From Anaerocolumna jejuensis DSM 15929 (GTDB lineage: Bacteria > Bacillota > Clostridia > Lachnospirales > Lachnospiraceae): a DNA stretch of 64,000 bases. Location of the stretch: the NCBI RefSeq assembly GCF_900142215.1, contig NZ_FRAC01000009.1, positions 1-64,000 of the forward strand, written 5' to 3'. A model generated the notes under the pieces. It ran no database searches, was not told the DNA's origin, and was given only the letters and a program-made list of their open reading frames with translations. Shown here one piece after another: positions 44,125-53,274 of the stretch. Made by a program: the position numbers and the translations under genes. Each line of letters begins with the position of its first letter. The first letter of the stretch is position 1.

Positions 44125-44263
44125 CTATTTCCCTCCCATCCATTCCTTTTTTCTATGGATATAGCCGTATTTTACTATTTTACAAATGTTTTTAAGAATA
44201 CTATAATAAAATGCGTGCGAAGAAGCAAGACAAAATTCAGATTACATCTAAGAAGAGGTTTGT

Positions 44264-45598
44264 ATGATAAAAGATTTAACCCAAGGAAGTCCAAGTAAAA
44301 TTCTGATTCAATTCTCCATCCCCATGTTTATCAGTGTAATATTCCAGCAGATGTACAGCCTGTCGGACAGCGTGATTGCAGGCAAGTTCGCAGGTGAAAA
44401 TGCTCTGGCTGCCGTCGGCGCTTCCTATCCGATCACCATGATTTTTATGGCAATTGCCTTTGGCAGTAATATCGGCTGCTCCGTCATTATCTCCCAGCTT
44501 TTTGGCAGAAAGGAGTATGGAAAATGTAAGACCGCTATTTCCACCACACTGATCGCAACCCTTGTCCTATCCCTGATTCTTACGGTAGTGGGCCTGCTCG
44601 TAGCCGACCCAATGATGAGGCTGATTCAGACACCTGCCGATATTTTTAGAGAGAGTTCCTTGTTTTTTAAAATCTATATAGGAGGCTTTGCCTTTCTCTT
44701 TTTATACAATGTAGCAACCGGTATCTTTACTTCCCTTGGAGATTCCAACACTCCCCTATACTTTCTCATAGGCTCTTCCGTAGGTAACATACTTTTATGC
44801 CTGTTATTTGTAGGACGCCTGCATCTTGGTGTTGCCGGAGTTGCCTGGGCTACCTTCATTGCACAGGGTATTGCCTGTATCCTGTCTCTGGTTACCCTTG
44901 TAGCCAGGTTAAAGCAGCTTAAAGCAGAGGCTTTTTCCTACTTCTCCTTTTCCGTATTGTGGCAGATTGCCCGTGTTGCTATCCCAAGTATCCTGCAGCA
45001 AAGCTTTGTTTCAGTGGGCAATATCTTTGTCCAGAATCTGATCAACGGCTATGGTACACCGGTTATCGCAGGCTTTTCCGCTGCCATTAAGCTTAACACC
45101 TTTGCCATCACCTCGTTATCAACTCTTGCCAACGGAATGTCCAGTTTTACTGCCCAAAATGTAGGTGCCAGAAATTATGACAGGATTAAGAAGGGCTTTC
45201 ACAGCGGTATTGCCATGGTTCTTGTTATCTGCCTGCCCTTTGTGTTGTCTTACACCTTTCTAGGCAGTCAGCTCATATCCTTTTTTAAGGTCGACAGTTC
45301 TCTGGGCCTGGCAACCGGTATTCACTTTTTACAGATTGCCTCTCCCTTTTACTTTGTTATCTCTGTCAAGCTCCTGGCAGACGGTGTATTAAGAGGTGCC
45401 GGTTCCATGGGCCAGTTCATGGCTGCTACTCTGACGGATTTGTTCTTAAGAGTTGCACTCTCTTACATTCTGGCTCCCATTTTCGGTACCAATGGAATAT
45501 GGGCTTCCTGGCCTATTGGATGGATTGCTGCAACAATCCTCTCCATGTACTTTTACTTTTCCGGCAAGTGGAAGGAAACAGACGTGTTAAGGGAATAA
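44264..45598 (+). CDS. MATE-family efflux transporter
   Basis: 444 residues, twelve helices. LTQGSPSKILIQFSIPMFISVIFQQMYSLSDSVIAGKF is the classic NorM/DinF-type start; the second half starts near 225 (LWQIARVAIPSILQQSFVSVGNIFVQNLI). Na+ or H+ coupled drug/metabolite efflux. AGAGG 7 bases before the ATG. Divergent from a LysR-type gene. Confidence 0.93.
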   Translation: MIKDLTQGSPSKILIQFSIPMFISVIFQQMYSLSDSVIAGKFAGENALAAVGASYPITMIFMAIAFGSNIGCSVIISQLFGRKEYGKCKTAISTTLIATLVLSLILTVVGLLVADPMMRLIQTPADIFRESSLFFKIYIGGFAFLFLYNVATGIFTSLGDSNTPLYFLIGSSVGNILLCLLFVGRLHLGVAGVAWATFIAQGIACILSLVTLVARLKQLKAEAFSYFSFSVLWQIARVAIPSILQQSFVSVGNIFVQNLINGYGTPVIAGFSAAIKLNTFAITSLSTLANGMSSFTAQNVGARNYDRIKKGFHSGIAMVLVICLPFVLSYTFLGSQLISFFKVDSSLGLATGIHFLQIASPFYFVISVKLLADGVLRGAGSMGQFMAATLTDLFLRVALSYILAPIFGTNGIWASWPIGWIAATILSMYFYFSGKWKETDVLRE

Positions 45599-45654
45599 TT
45601 TTAAATAAGGTTTCATTAAGATTTTTACAAAGGTTTACACTATAGAAGGTAAGC

Positions 45655-45699
45655 AAAAAACCGGTAATTCTATGTATCGACAGAGTTACCGGCTTTTTT
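45655..45699. terminator. Bidirectional terminator
   Basis: AAAAAACCGGTAA and TTACCGGCTTTTTT around a 18-base loop, between convergent genes. Confidence 0.9.
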
Positions 45700-45753
45700 G
45701 TTTATTATTCTTTTGTTTCTTATGTTTCTTTTGTTTCTTTTATTTTCCTACTG

Positions 45754-46545
45754 CTATTCCAGTATTTTATTTTCTTGCAGCCATTTTACAGATTCCTTAA
45801 GGCTTTGGGCTGTCTTGGTCTCCAGCACGCACCTGCTCCTTGTATTCTTTGCTATTGACAGCTTTTCCGCAAGATTTACCTCTCCCGTTCCCAAGGTAAG
45901 ATGATTTTTTTTACCGAAAGCATCATGAATATGAAAATGCTTTAATCTCTCCTTATGCCGAAGGATAAATTCCTCATCTGTCTTACCGGCAGCATAGGAA
46001 TGCCCGATATCCCAGGTCAAGGTAAACACATGGCTTTCAAGCATCCGCTCTATCCCCTCTTTTTGAAAGGGCAGATATCCGTCCGTATTCTCAATAGATA
46101 CCACAAGCCCGTTGCTTCCGATAATCTCCGTACACCGGTTACGGAATTGTTCCAGCTTTCTGAGATAAAGCTCCTTATATTTCTCAAAGAGATATACCTT
46201 TTTATCCGGAAGTGTAAAATAGACTCCTTCCTGCATATGCATATTAAGCAAGGGCACTCCCAGTCTTATGGCAGCCTTTAAGGTCTCATAGACCGTTTCT
46301 TCATAGGCTCCGGCTACCCGGCTGTTAAAGTCGCACACATTCAGGTTCTCATCCAGATGGATGGTGTAATAAATCCCATATTCCTTTGATAATTCCTTGA
46401 GATAATCCAGATTTTGAAATACTTCCTCGGTGTATTGAGGCAGATTCATATTAAGCTCTATGAACTGTAACCCCAGGCTCTGGCACAGGGCGGCATTTTC
46501 TCTTAAGGTTTCTAATTCAATCAGTGTGGGCATACCGTAATCCAT
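45754..46545 (-). CDS. Sugar-phosphate isomerase/epimerase (TIM barrel)
   Basis: 263 residues from the ATG at 46545 (AAAGG 10 bases upstream); an ATG 9 bases earlier is too close to the site. AP-endonuclease-2-like barrel: LQFIELNMN, YTIHLDENL, SIENTDGYLPF, TWDIGHSYAAG, HFHIHDAFGKKNH and VLETKTAQ give the metal ligands. The substrate is unknown. Followed by a SGNH-like gene upstream on the same strand (44 bases), perhaps one sugar-related unit. Confidence 0.87.
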   Translation of the reverse strand: MDYGMPTLIELETLRENAALCQSLGLQFIELNMNLPQYTEEVFQNLDYLKELSKEYGIYYTIHLDENLNVCDFNSRVAGAYEETVYETLKAAIRLGVPLLNMHMQEGVYFTLPDKKVYLFEKYKELYLRKLEQFRNRCTEIIGSNGLVVSIENTDGYLPFQKEGIERMLESHVFTLTWDIGHSYAAGKTDEEFILRHKERLKHFHIHDAFGKKNHLTLGTGEVNLAEKLSIAKNTRSRCVLETKTAQSLKESVKWLQENKILE

Positions 46546-46589
46546 ATGGAGCATCCTTTCATAATGCAGAATTAAATAACACTGATACT

Positions 46590-47345
46590 TTATTTCACTG
46601 AAGCCAAGCAGGCATTCACTCCTTCTCTCACAGTCCTGAGAAGTTCTGCATCCGTCTCTGTGCCTTCTGCGGACGGAACAAAGGTGTTTGACAGAACATC
46701 ACCATGAAGCAGAGTCTTATACCAGGTAAGTGCCAGAGCATAACGCCCGTAAGGGATATTCATATGGTAGCCGTCACGGCAAAGGCTCAGACCGCCCTTT
46801 CCATAGTCAAAAGCCGGAAGGCTCCTTAAATACTGAATTACATCACCGCAGGGTATCACTGGTAAAGAAAGCTTTTTCGCAGCAAGCTCATAGGCTCTGG
46901 TCAATTCCTCATACATCTTGTCCTGACTGTGGTCATAATAGGCATACTCCTCATGATTTGAATCCTTTTCATAAGCCCAGGTCTTATGTATCCACTGCTT
47001 TGCATGGGGTACCAGACTGCTTACATACTCCGAAAGCTTCTCAATATAAGGATAATAGCTTTCCGGCAGACCGCTCTGTCCGCTGCACTGCTGCAGAGTA
47101 ACTATGTCCCATTCCTCTTCCAGTAATGCTTCTTTTATGGATATTTTTCTGCCCGTATGACTTCCGTTTAACTGGTAATCATAATCCGCAATATCCCCCT
47201 CCACATTGTTCCAGTGTCTTTCCAATGAGCACCCTCCAATATAGAGATTTACTGCCTTGATGTTATCTCCCCCTGCCTGGGCAATCTGATAAAAATATGC
47301 CATAGCGTCTTCTGAAAAGCTGTTTCCAATCGCTAAGATTTTCAT
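46590..47345 (-). CDS. DUF4886 SGNH-like hydrolase
   Basis: 251 residues from the ATG at 47345 (GGAAGGAG upstream). KILAIGNSFSEDAMAYFYQIAQAGG has the SGNH Ser in GNSFS, and DGYHMNIPYGRYALALTWY the catalytic Asp-His pair; QQCSGQSGLP is also typical of DUF4886. Likely a carbohydrate esterase-type enzyme. No signal peptide, so intracellular. Pairs with the downstream isomerase-like gene. Confidence 0.85.
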   Translation of the reverse strand: MKILAIGNSFSEDAMAYFYQIAQAGGDNIKAVNLYIGGCSLERHWNNVEGDIADYDYQLNGSHTGRKISIKEALLEEEWDIVTLQQCSGQSGLPESYYPYIEKLSEYVSSLVPHAKQWIHKTWAYEKDSNHEEYAYYDHSQDKMYEELTRAYELAAKKLSLPVIPCGDVIQYLRSLPAFDYGKGGLSLCRDGYHMNIPYGRYALALTWYKTLLHGDVLSNTFVPSAEGTETDAELLRTVREGVNACLASVK

Positions 47346-47739
47346 TTTAACTCCTTCCATAAATGTAACATATTTGATTTGGTATTTATGAATACATCAT
47401 TCTAATTACAAGTCTGCTTCGATAGTGCTCAAATATAAATTAAAATATGCATCACATTTTTTACTGTCACATTTTATATCACATGCTGTTCTGTGAGATG
47501 TGATATTTTCATCACCAATATAATACCGCAATTTTTTATAATATAAAAGCATAAAAACAGCGTTAATATTAAATTTCTTTCCTTTTCCTGATATTCTTTT
47601 GTTGTAACTTCTTTGGCTTTCTTAAAAGCTTTATAGAATCAGGGCAGACCGGAAAAGCCGGCAGCGGATTATAAAATTTCCGCCAGCCGGCTTTTTACAC
47701 GTATTTATAAAAAATGGTGCAACTATATTATTGAGATGT
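47346..47739. other. Gap with two terminators
   Basis: ATATCACAT/ATGTGATAT followed by TTTTC (47476-47510) and a strong stem AAAAGCCGGC/GCCGGCTTTT (47653-47696) with an inner GCGG/CCGC stem, the latter probably ending the GNAT transcript. No gene is seen. Confidence 0.6.
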
Positions 47740-48243
47740 TCAGATAATATTCTTTTCCATAATATAATCATCCATGCTGTAGCCGTTCCCGATATTTGCC
47801 ACCTGTGCCCGTACAATATGAAAGCCCATTTTTTCATAGACTTTAATACTGTTATCGTTATATCGGTTTACCGTAAGCCACATTTTATTTAATCCTCTTT
47901 CCTTACAAAGCTCTGTTATAAAATCCATTGCTTCTTTGGCATACCCCATGCCTCGGAACTCTTTACTGATGTAGAGCTTGCTGAGAAAAAGAGAACCATC
48001 TCCCTGGGCTTTAATTCCAATATATCCGGCGGCGGCACCGCCAGGCCTTAAATTATAATATTCAAACCCCTGGTTTTCAATCTGGTCCGTGATAGCTCCC
48101 ACTGATTGAAATTTCTCTACCATATACGCGATTTGCTCCCTGGATAAAATCTGTATGTAATATTCATTCCAGATCTTGCGTGCTAACTGCGCCAATTGCT
48201 CCATATCCTCCCTGGATATAACTTTCTCGATTAGTAATTTCAT
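47740..48243 (-). CDS. GNAT-family acetyltransferase
   Basis: About 167 residues. LSKLYISKEFRGMGYAKEAMDFI has the acetyl-CoA loop (FRGMGYA), NKMWLTVNRYNDNSIKVYEKMGFHIVR the C-terminal half; typical RimI/YkkB-like. The start is uncertain between ATG codons at 48255 and 48243; the latter is better spaced from AAAGG. Substrate unknown. Confidence 0.82.
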   Translation of the reverse strand: MKLLIEKVISREDMEQLAQLARKIWNEYYIQILSREQIAYMVEKFQSVGAITDQIENQGFEYYNLRPGGAAAGYIGIKAQGDGSLFLSKLYISKEFRGMGYAKEAMDFITELCKERGLNKMWLTVNRYNDNSIKVYEKMGFHIVRAQVANIGNGYSMDDYIMEKNII

Positions 48244-48289
48244 TTTAATAACCATGCCTTTCTCACAGCCTGCAAACTTTGAGCCGCAG

Positions 48290-48460
48290 GCACAAATTTG
48301 CGTGTGAAAAATCTTTATCTTTCACACTAACTCCTTTTGTGAATATCAAATCTTTGATATGATATTCCTGAATACATAGTTGAAAAATGTTTTTTATTTT
48401 TCAACCTATCCTCCTATGCTTATCGCAAGCCTGCTTGCGGTACTGCTCAAATAGTAAGTT
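48290..48460. repeat. Dispersed intergenic repeat, copy 4 (diverged)
   Basis: GTGTGAAAAATCTTTATCTT with a nearby CACACTAA resembles the flank of the 11985 copy, and TATCGCAAGCCTGCTTGCGG (48421-48440) is the short hairpin unit. Confidence 0.55.
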
Positions 48461-48482
48461 AAAAAATGCAGCCACATGGGCA

Positions 48483-49412
48483 CTATCTGATAGTCTTTTT
48501 GACATCCTCAAGCAATTCGCTCATTGGATAGTTATGGGAACGGCAGATTCTTTTCAGATGATAAAGGGTCTTCTTGTCTTTCGTTATCTTATTGACTCCG
48601 TAATCACAGGTGAGTGCCGCTTGAAAGCCCAGCTTTTTAATGATTTCAATGGTATTATCATTGTATTCCCCATAAGGAATTGTAAATGTAGTTGGTGTAA
48701 TTCCTGTCATATCAATGATTTCCTGCTGGAGCTTCATGACATCCTCTGTAAGGACGGCTTCATAATCCTGCAGGGCTTCTCCTCTTTTCTGCTTACAGCC
48801 CACTCTTCCGGCGCGGGTAGAATGCAGGTTGTAGGTGTGGTTCTGTATTTCTATCAGACCCGATTCCAGCATCTCATCCAGCAGAGGCCAGGTAAGATGG
48901 GCATACTGCAAATGGTCGTCTCCCACCCTTGTAAAATCATCGGTGCTCTTGCCTATGATAGACAATACAATTTTGGTGTCATATTCCTGCAGGAGGGGGT
49001 AGGCATAGCGGTAGGTCGTCAGATACCCGTCATCAAAGGTTATCATAATCGGATTCTCCGGAAGAGGTTTATCCTCATAGACATAATCAATAACGTCCTG
49101 CATTGTAATTGAAGTATAGTTATTTTCCTTCAGGAATTTTAAATCGCTCTCAAATTCGCCGGGATTTATAATATCCTTGCCCGAATTGTTCTTCTTGATG
49201 TCATGATACATAATAATTGGCAGGTATATTTTTTCCTCTGCTCCAGCAGGCACTCCGGCAGGTGTACCAGTAGGTGTACCAGCAGATACCTCCGCACCGG
49301 CAGTAGTGGCTTCCTCCTTTGTATGCTTTGGAAAATGGACTAATGGCAGCGTTAATATAATAAGCGTAGCTGCTAGGATAACACAAATACACAGATATTT
49401 TTTATTCGACAT
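48483..49412 (-). CDS. Polysaccharide deacetylase (NodB homology), membrane anchored
   Basis: 309 residues from the ATG at 49412. An N-terminal signal anchor (about 7-27), a short Thr/Gly/Pro repeat linker (GTPTGTPAGVPAG), then a NodB domain: MITFDDGYLTTY (metal Asp pair), EIQNHTYNLH (H-x-x-x-x-H-type metal site), TIPYGEYND and ALTCDYGVN. Removes acetyl groups from extracellular glycans, possibly peptidoglycan or capsule. Single gene. Confidence 0.92.
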   Translation of the reverse strand: MSNKKYLCICVILAATLIILTLPLVHFPKHTKEEATTAGAEVSAGTPTGTPAGVPAGAEEKIYLPIIMYHDIKKNNSGKDIINPGEFESDLKFLKENNYTSITMQDVIDYVYEDKPLPENPIMITFDDGYLTTYRYAYPLLQEYDTKIVLSIIGKSTDDFTRVGDDHLQYAHLTWPLLDEMLESGLIEIQNHTYNLHSTRAGRVGCKQKRGEALQDYEAVLTEDVMKLQQEIIDMTGITPTTFTIPYGEYNDNTIEIIKKLGFQAALTCDYGVNKITKDKKTLYHLKRICRSHNYPMSELLEDVKKTIR

Positions 49413-49492
49413 ATACAAGCACCTATAAACCGATTAATATAATATATGTTTTTTGCTCTGCATTATCCCTGCTAAATAAAAAAGGGCAAGGC

Positions 49493-50305
49493 TTATATCC
49501 CTTCAATGACTCCGCGCAGCAGATTTGTCAAATCTTTGGAAGCCTTATTAGCCGTTTCAATGACCCTCTCATGAGAATGTTTTACCTTCTGGATACCTGT
49601 TGCCATATTGGTAATTACCGCCAATCCAAGCACCTTTATTCCAAGATAATTGGCAGCTATGGTTTCCGGCACCGTAGACATCCCGACAGCATCTGCTCCA
49701 AAGCCTCTTATCATTCTTATTTCTGCTGCGGTTTCATAATAAGGTCCCGGAAAACCGGCATATACTCCCTTACCATAAGGAATGGAAAGCTTATCCGCTG
49801 TTTTTCCTGCCAGTTCTAAAAGTTCCAGATTATAAGGCTCCGTCATATCCGGAAATCTTGGACCAAACCTTTCATCATTTATGCCAATCAGCGGATTGGA
49901 TGGCATCAGGTTAATAAAATCCTGAATAAGCATAATGGTTCCAGGAGTAAAGCTTTCATTAATTCCTCCGCAGGCATTGGTAAGTACCAGCTTCTCAATT
50001 CCAAACAGCTTCATCACAAATACAGGATAGGCCACCTCTTTCATGGAATAACCTTCAAAAAAATGGAATCTTCCCTGCATAATAAGCACCGGGGTGCCTT
50101 TCAGCCTCCCGGCGACCATCCTGCCCGCGTGTCCTTTTACTGTGGATTGGGGGAAATTCGGAATATCACCGTATTCCACTGTTTCTGTATCCGTAAGGGA
50201 TTCCACAATATCACCAAGCCCCGAGCCCAATACCACCGCAATCTTTGGTGAAAGGCTTATTCTGCCCTTCAGGTATTCTGCTGATTCCAAAACTTTCTCG
50301 TACAT
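49493..50305 (-). CDS. punA: Purine-nucleoside phosphorylase
   Basis: 270 residues, trimeric PNP type: VVLGSGLGDIVE, QGRFHFFEGYSM, LTNACGGIN, AGFPGPYYETAAEIRMIRGFGADAVGMSTVPE and VITNMATG in order, with the phosphate-site Ser/His and base-binding Glu/Asn present. Splits inosine and guanosine. GAGGTGACGT before the ATG; a T-rich hairpin (49478-49500) follows the stop. Confidence 0.96.
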   Translation of the reverse strand: MYEKVLESAEYLKGRISLSPKIAVVLGSGLGDIVESLTDTETVEYGDIPNFPQSTVKGHAGRMVAGRLKGTPVLIMQGRFHFFEGYSMKEVAYPVFVMKLFGIEKLVLTNACGGINESFTPGTIMLIQDFINLMPSNPLIGINDERFGPRFPDMTEPYNLELLELAGKTADKLSIPYGKGVYAGFPGPYYETAAEIRMIRGFGADAVGMSTVPETIAANYLGIKVLGLAVITNMATGIQKVKHSHERVIETANKASKDLTNLLRGVIEGI

Positions 50306-50493
50306 ACGTCACCTCATTCCTTCGTATTCACACTAACATTTTTATTACCTTTTTTTATTATAATTTATTTTTCCTTACTTCGCAAATAGGAATTCTTTTA
50401 GTAATAATTAAAAGCATTATCTACATCAGGTTAATTTATTTAATTCAAATCTTAAAAATATTAATTTATATATTAATATTTTTAATTTTCGTA

Positions 50494-50522
50494 TTGACAT
50501 AATAAATCTACCGTAGTATATT
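50494..50522 (+). promoter_or_regulatory. Promoter of the DUF2089 operon
   Basis: TTGACA (50494-50499), 17 bases, TATATT (50517-50522). The spacer and -10 carry CTACCGTAGTATATTGTAG, a repeated CTAC/GTAG dyad that may be an operator. Confidence 0.75.
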
Positions 50523-50551
50523 GTAGTAAATAAATAAAGGAGGTATTTTCC

Positions 50552-50947
50552 ATGAGATATAAGGCTCCCGGCAACTGTCCTGTCTGCGGGGAAAAGCTCT
50601 CCATTACAAAGCTTGGATGTCCGAAGTGCCATACTTCACTGGAAGGAGACTTTGAACCCTGCGAATTCTGCAGACTGCCTGCTGAGGATCTGGAATTTGC
50701 AAAGATATTTATTAAATGCAGAGGTAATATCAAGGATGTTGAGAAGGAACTTGGAATTTCTTATCCAACCGTCCGCGGTAAGCTGGATGCTGTTATCCGG
50801 AATCTTGGCTTTGAGGTGCCCTCAAAGGAAGCGGCAAGAGATAACGACTTTATAAAAGAAGCGAAGGAAGAGATTTTAGAGCAGCTGTCAAAAGGGGAAA
50901 TCTCTCCAAAGGAAGCAACGGAAAGAATTAAGAAATTAAATCTGTAA
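50552..50947 (+). CDS. DUF2089 zinc-ribbon/HTH protein
   Basis: 131 residues. Zinc ribbon from CPVCGEKLSITKLGCPKCHTSLEG and a further CEFC; then an HTH-like segment (IKCRGNIKDVEKELGISYPTVRGKLDAVIRNLG) and a SHOCT-like helical tail (ILEQLSKGEISPKEATERIKKL). DUF2089 proteins are thought to be regulators of neighbouring envelope genes. AAAGGAGG precedes the ATG. First gene of a run with a SHOCT-like protein and a holin-like membrane protein, similar to yvlABCD of Bacillus. Confidence 0.9.
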   Translation: MRYKAPGNCPVCGEKLSITKLGCPKCHTSLEGDFEPCEFCRLPAEDLEFAKIFIKCRGNIKDVEKELGISYPTVRGKLDAVIRNLGFEVPSKEAARDNDFIKEAKEEILEQLSKGEISPKEATERIKKLNL

Positions 50948-51082
50948 CCGTCTGAATGAAACAAAAGGATAAGGTAATGAAGTTTGGGTGAATGAAAATA
51001 AAAAGAAAGGGCCACCTGCATATTCCTTCACTCTTCCTATTTGTGGCAGTATCGCTGACAGCGGTATATAATGGTATAATAT

Positions 51083-51541
51083 ATGAATGAACAATTAAAA
51101 ATTCTGGAAATGATTGAAAAAGGACAGATTACCGCAGCCGAAGGCATGGAGCTTTTGGAAGCCCTGGGGAATACAAAGGAAACCACTGAAACAAAGGAAA
51201 CGAATGAAATATCCGTCACGAACCCGGTTATTAAGAAAAGCCAGTATAAATTTCTAAAGATTAAAGTCTCCTCCGACAATAAAACAGTGAATGTCAATGT
51301 TAACGTTCCCCTTGGTCTTATCACGACCCTTGGAGAGGTTGCCGGTAAAGTAATGACCCATATACCGCCCGATGCCAGAAGCAAGATGGAAAGCAAGGGC
51401 GTTTATATATCCGATATTGATTTTCAGGAGATCATAAACCAATTGCTAAACGGAACCCTGGATGACCCCAGCATTGTAGATGTAGAAGCCTGGGATGAGG
51501 ACAGCCAAAGCATGATAAGGGTAAAAATTTATGTGGAGTAA
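51083..51541 (+). CDS. SHOCT-like domain protein (YvlB/LiaX-type)
   Basis: 152 residues. The start MNEQLKILEMIEKGQITAAEGMELLEAL is the SHOCT-like helix pair found at the N-terminus of YvlB/LiaX-type envelope-stress proteins and echoes the tail of the DUF2089 protein. The rest is beta-rich (YKFLKIKVSSDNKTVNVNVNV). Odd: no Shine-Dalgarno sequence before the ATG; instead TATAAT-like sequences lie within 20 bases, so a short-leader or leaderless message is possible. Overlaps the next gene by 11 bases. Confidence 0.75.
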   Translation: MNEQLKILEMIEKGQITAAEGMELLEALGNTKETTETKETNEISVTNPVIKKSQYKFLKIKVSSDNKTVNVNVNVPLGLITTLGEVAGKVMTHIPPDARSKMESKGVYISDIDFQEIINQLLNGTLDDPSIVDVEAWDEDSQSMIRVKIYVE

Positions 51542-51860
51542 AATCTATCCTGTTATGTGGATATCTGTAAAAGTTAAGGAAAAAAGAGCCTTTTCAATTT
51601 CCTTTCCCATACCTTTAAGCCTATTGGATGAGCTGATAGACAGCACCGTAGATTTATTAAGCGTCATAAAATTATTTACTCCCAATGCACCTGTATCTAA
51701 AATAACCTCCGGTGAAAAAAAGTATGTTTTTACACCGGAGGCACTAAAGGTATTTCTGGAGGCTGTACACACAATAATACATTCTTTAAAAAAAGATGGT
51801 TCCTATGACTTAGTGGACGTAGCAACCAACGAAGTGCAGGTCCTGGTCAAAATTTTATAA
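51531..51860 (+). CDS. Small protein of the envelope operon
   Basis: 109 residues, related in pattern to its neighbour: KVKEKRAFSISFPIPLSLLDELIDSTVDLLSV and a C-terminal beta part (YDLVDVATNEVQVLVKIL). Overlaps the previous gene by 11 bases; the ribosome site is weak, so coupling is likely. No named family. Confidence 0.65.
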   Translation: MWSKIYPVMWISVKVKEKRAFSISFPIPLSLLDELIDSTVDLLSVIKLFTPNAPVSKITSGEKKYVFTPEALKVFLEAVHTIIHSLKKDGSYDLVDVATNEVQVLVKIL

Positions 51861-51881
51861 ACTTATCAGAAAGGACATTCT

Positions 51882-52217
51882 ATGAAAAAGATATTTTTTC
51901 ACTATGTTTCCTACATTGCAGTTATATATCTGCTCTCACTGGCTATTCCTACAGTTTCCGTTTACAATTCGTTTTCCCTGCTATTTGTGGGCGTTGTACT
52001 GCTCCTTGTGAACCTGCTGCTGAAACCGCTCCTGTTACTGGTGACCCTTCCTCTGAATATACTGACCCTGGGCCTGTTCAACTTTGTGGTCAATGCCTGG
52101 ACCATTATGATAGCTGATCACTTTGTAAGCGGAATTGCAATGGGAGGCTTCTTAAATTCCCTCCTTGCAGCTTTTCTGATCAGCCTGCTAAAGCAGCTTC
52201 TGGATGATAAAAAGTAG
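51882..52217 (+). CDS. Phage-holin-family (YvlD-like) membrane protein
   Basis: 111 residues, four helices. YIAVIYLLSLAIPTVSVYNSFSLLFVGVVLLLVNLLLKPLLLL-type pattern and LPLNILTLGLFNFVVNAWTIMIADHFV are diagnostic of the PF04020 family (Bacillus YvlD), found in cell-envelope stress operons, not a true lysis holin. AGAAAGGA precedes the ATG. Last gene of the operon; its stop is 5 bases from the convergent degV stop. Confidence 0.9.
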   Translation: MKKIFFHYVSYIAVIYLLSLAIPTVSVYNSFSLLFVGVVLLLVNLLLKPLLLLVTLPLNILTLGLFNFVVNAWTIMIADHFVSGIAMGGFLNSLLAAFLISLLKQLLDDKK

Positions 52218-52222
52218 CTTTC

Positions 52223-53110
52223 CTATTCCGTACGTTTAACTCCTGCAAAATAAAGGGCGACCGTCCCGGGGCCTGTATGGGAGCCAATAACAGTTCCGAT
52301 GTTATTTATCATCACTTTTCCATTAAGCTTCGGGAATTTCTCCTCAATCATCTCTGCGACCAGTTTTGCGTCTTCATAACAGGAGGAATGGGAAATATAA
52401 CATCTTCCTGAATAACCGTACCGGTCAAGTGCATATTGCTCCATACGCTTTACCATCTCTTCCGACACCTTTTTCTTTCCCCTGTACTTATCCCTGGGAA
52501 TCAGCTTTCCTTCATGGCTTACATTCAGAAGCGGGCATATTTTCAGAATAGTGCCAAAAGCAGCGGAGGTTGCGGATATCCTTCCTCCCCTGTAATAGCT
52601 TGTAAGGTCTGTGGAAAAGAACCAGTGATGGATGGTGAGCTTATTCTCCTCAATCCACTTATCGCACTCCTCTATGGGGAGTCCTTCCTTTTTCTTTTCC
52701 ATTCCAAGAGTAACAAGAAGTCCATAACCGGAAGATGCTGCCAGTGAATCCACTACATATAACTTATTTTCCGGATACTTTTCTCTTAACATATCCGCCG
52801 CGATACAGGCGGAATTATAGGCACCGGATATACCGCCGGACAGGCTTATATGCAATACATCCCTGCCTTCTTTTAGAAGCGGTTCCCAGACTTCCATATA
52901 TTGCTCCGCATTGGGCTGTGAGGTAGTAGAAACAGCTCCCTCCTTTATTTTATTATAAAATAAATCAAAGGGCATGGATTTTCCCAGGTCATCCTCGTAT
53001 TCCTTTCCTTCCATCGTATAGTGGAAATGAATGATGGGGATATTATTTTCCTTAAAGAATTCACCTGGCATATCCGCTGTGGAACAGCAGGTTATAATAT
53101 AATCAGACAT
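52223..53110 (-). CDS. DegV-family fatty-acid-binding protein
   Basis: 295 residues from the ATG at 53110 (AGGAGGG 7 bases upstream). STADMPGEFF, VSTTSQPNAEQY, LHISLSGGISGAYNSA and VDSLAASSGYGLLV are DegV signatures, and YRGGRISATSAAFGTILKICPLL follows. Binds fatty acids for FakA-type phosphorylation. Single gene, convergent with the envelope operon. Confidence 0.93.
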   Translation of the reverse strand: MSDYIITCCSTADMPGEFFKENNIPIIHFHYTMEGKEYEDDLGKSMPFDLFYNKIKEGAVSTTSQPNAEQYMEVWEPLLKEGRDVLHISLSGGISGAYNSACIAADMLREKYPENKLYVVDSLAASSGYGLLVTLGMEKKKEGLPIEECDKWIEENKLTIHHWFFSTDLTSYYRGGRISATSAAFGTILKICPLLNVSHEGKLIPRDKYRGKKKVSEEMVKRMEQYALDRYGYSGRCYISHSSCYEDAKLVAEMIEEKFPKLNGKVMINNIGTVIGSHTGPGTVALYFAGVKRTE

Positions 53111-53274
53111 CTTCTTCCCTCCTGGCATTATTCACTATATACATATATCACAAGGCTCATGCCGCCTCATGTAGTAATTAAAACCATTATATCTCTAGTG
53201 ATAAGCTCTGTAAAGGGAATCTATGGTATTTTTAACAGAATTTGAATGGAAGAACTCTCCCTTTTTCAGTTAAT

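Noticed and set aside
51882..52217. Prophage holin
   Set aside because: The family name includes phage holin, but sequence and neighbours match YvlD-type envelope proteins; no other phage genes nearby.
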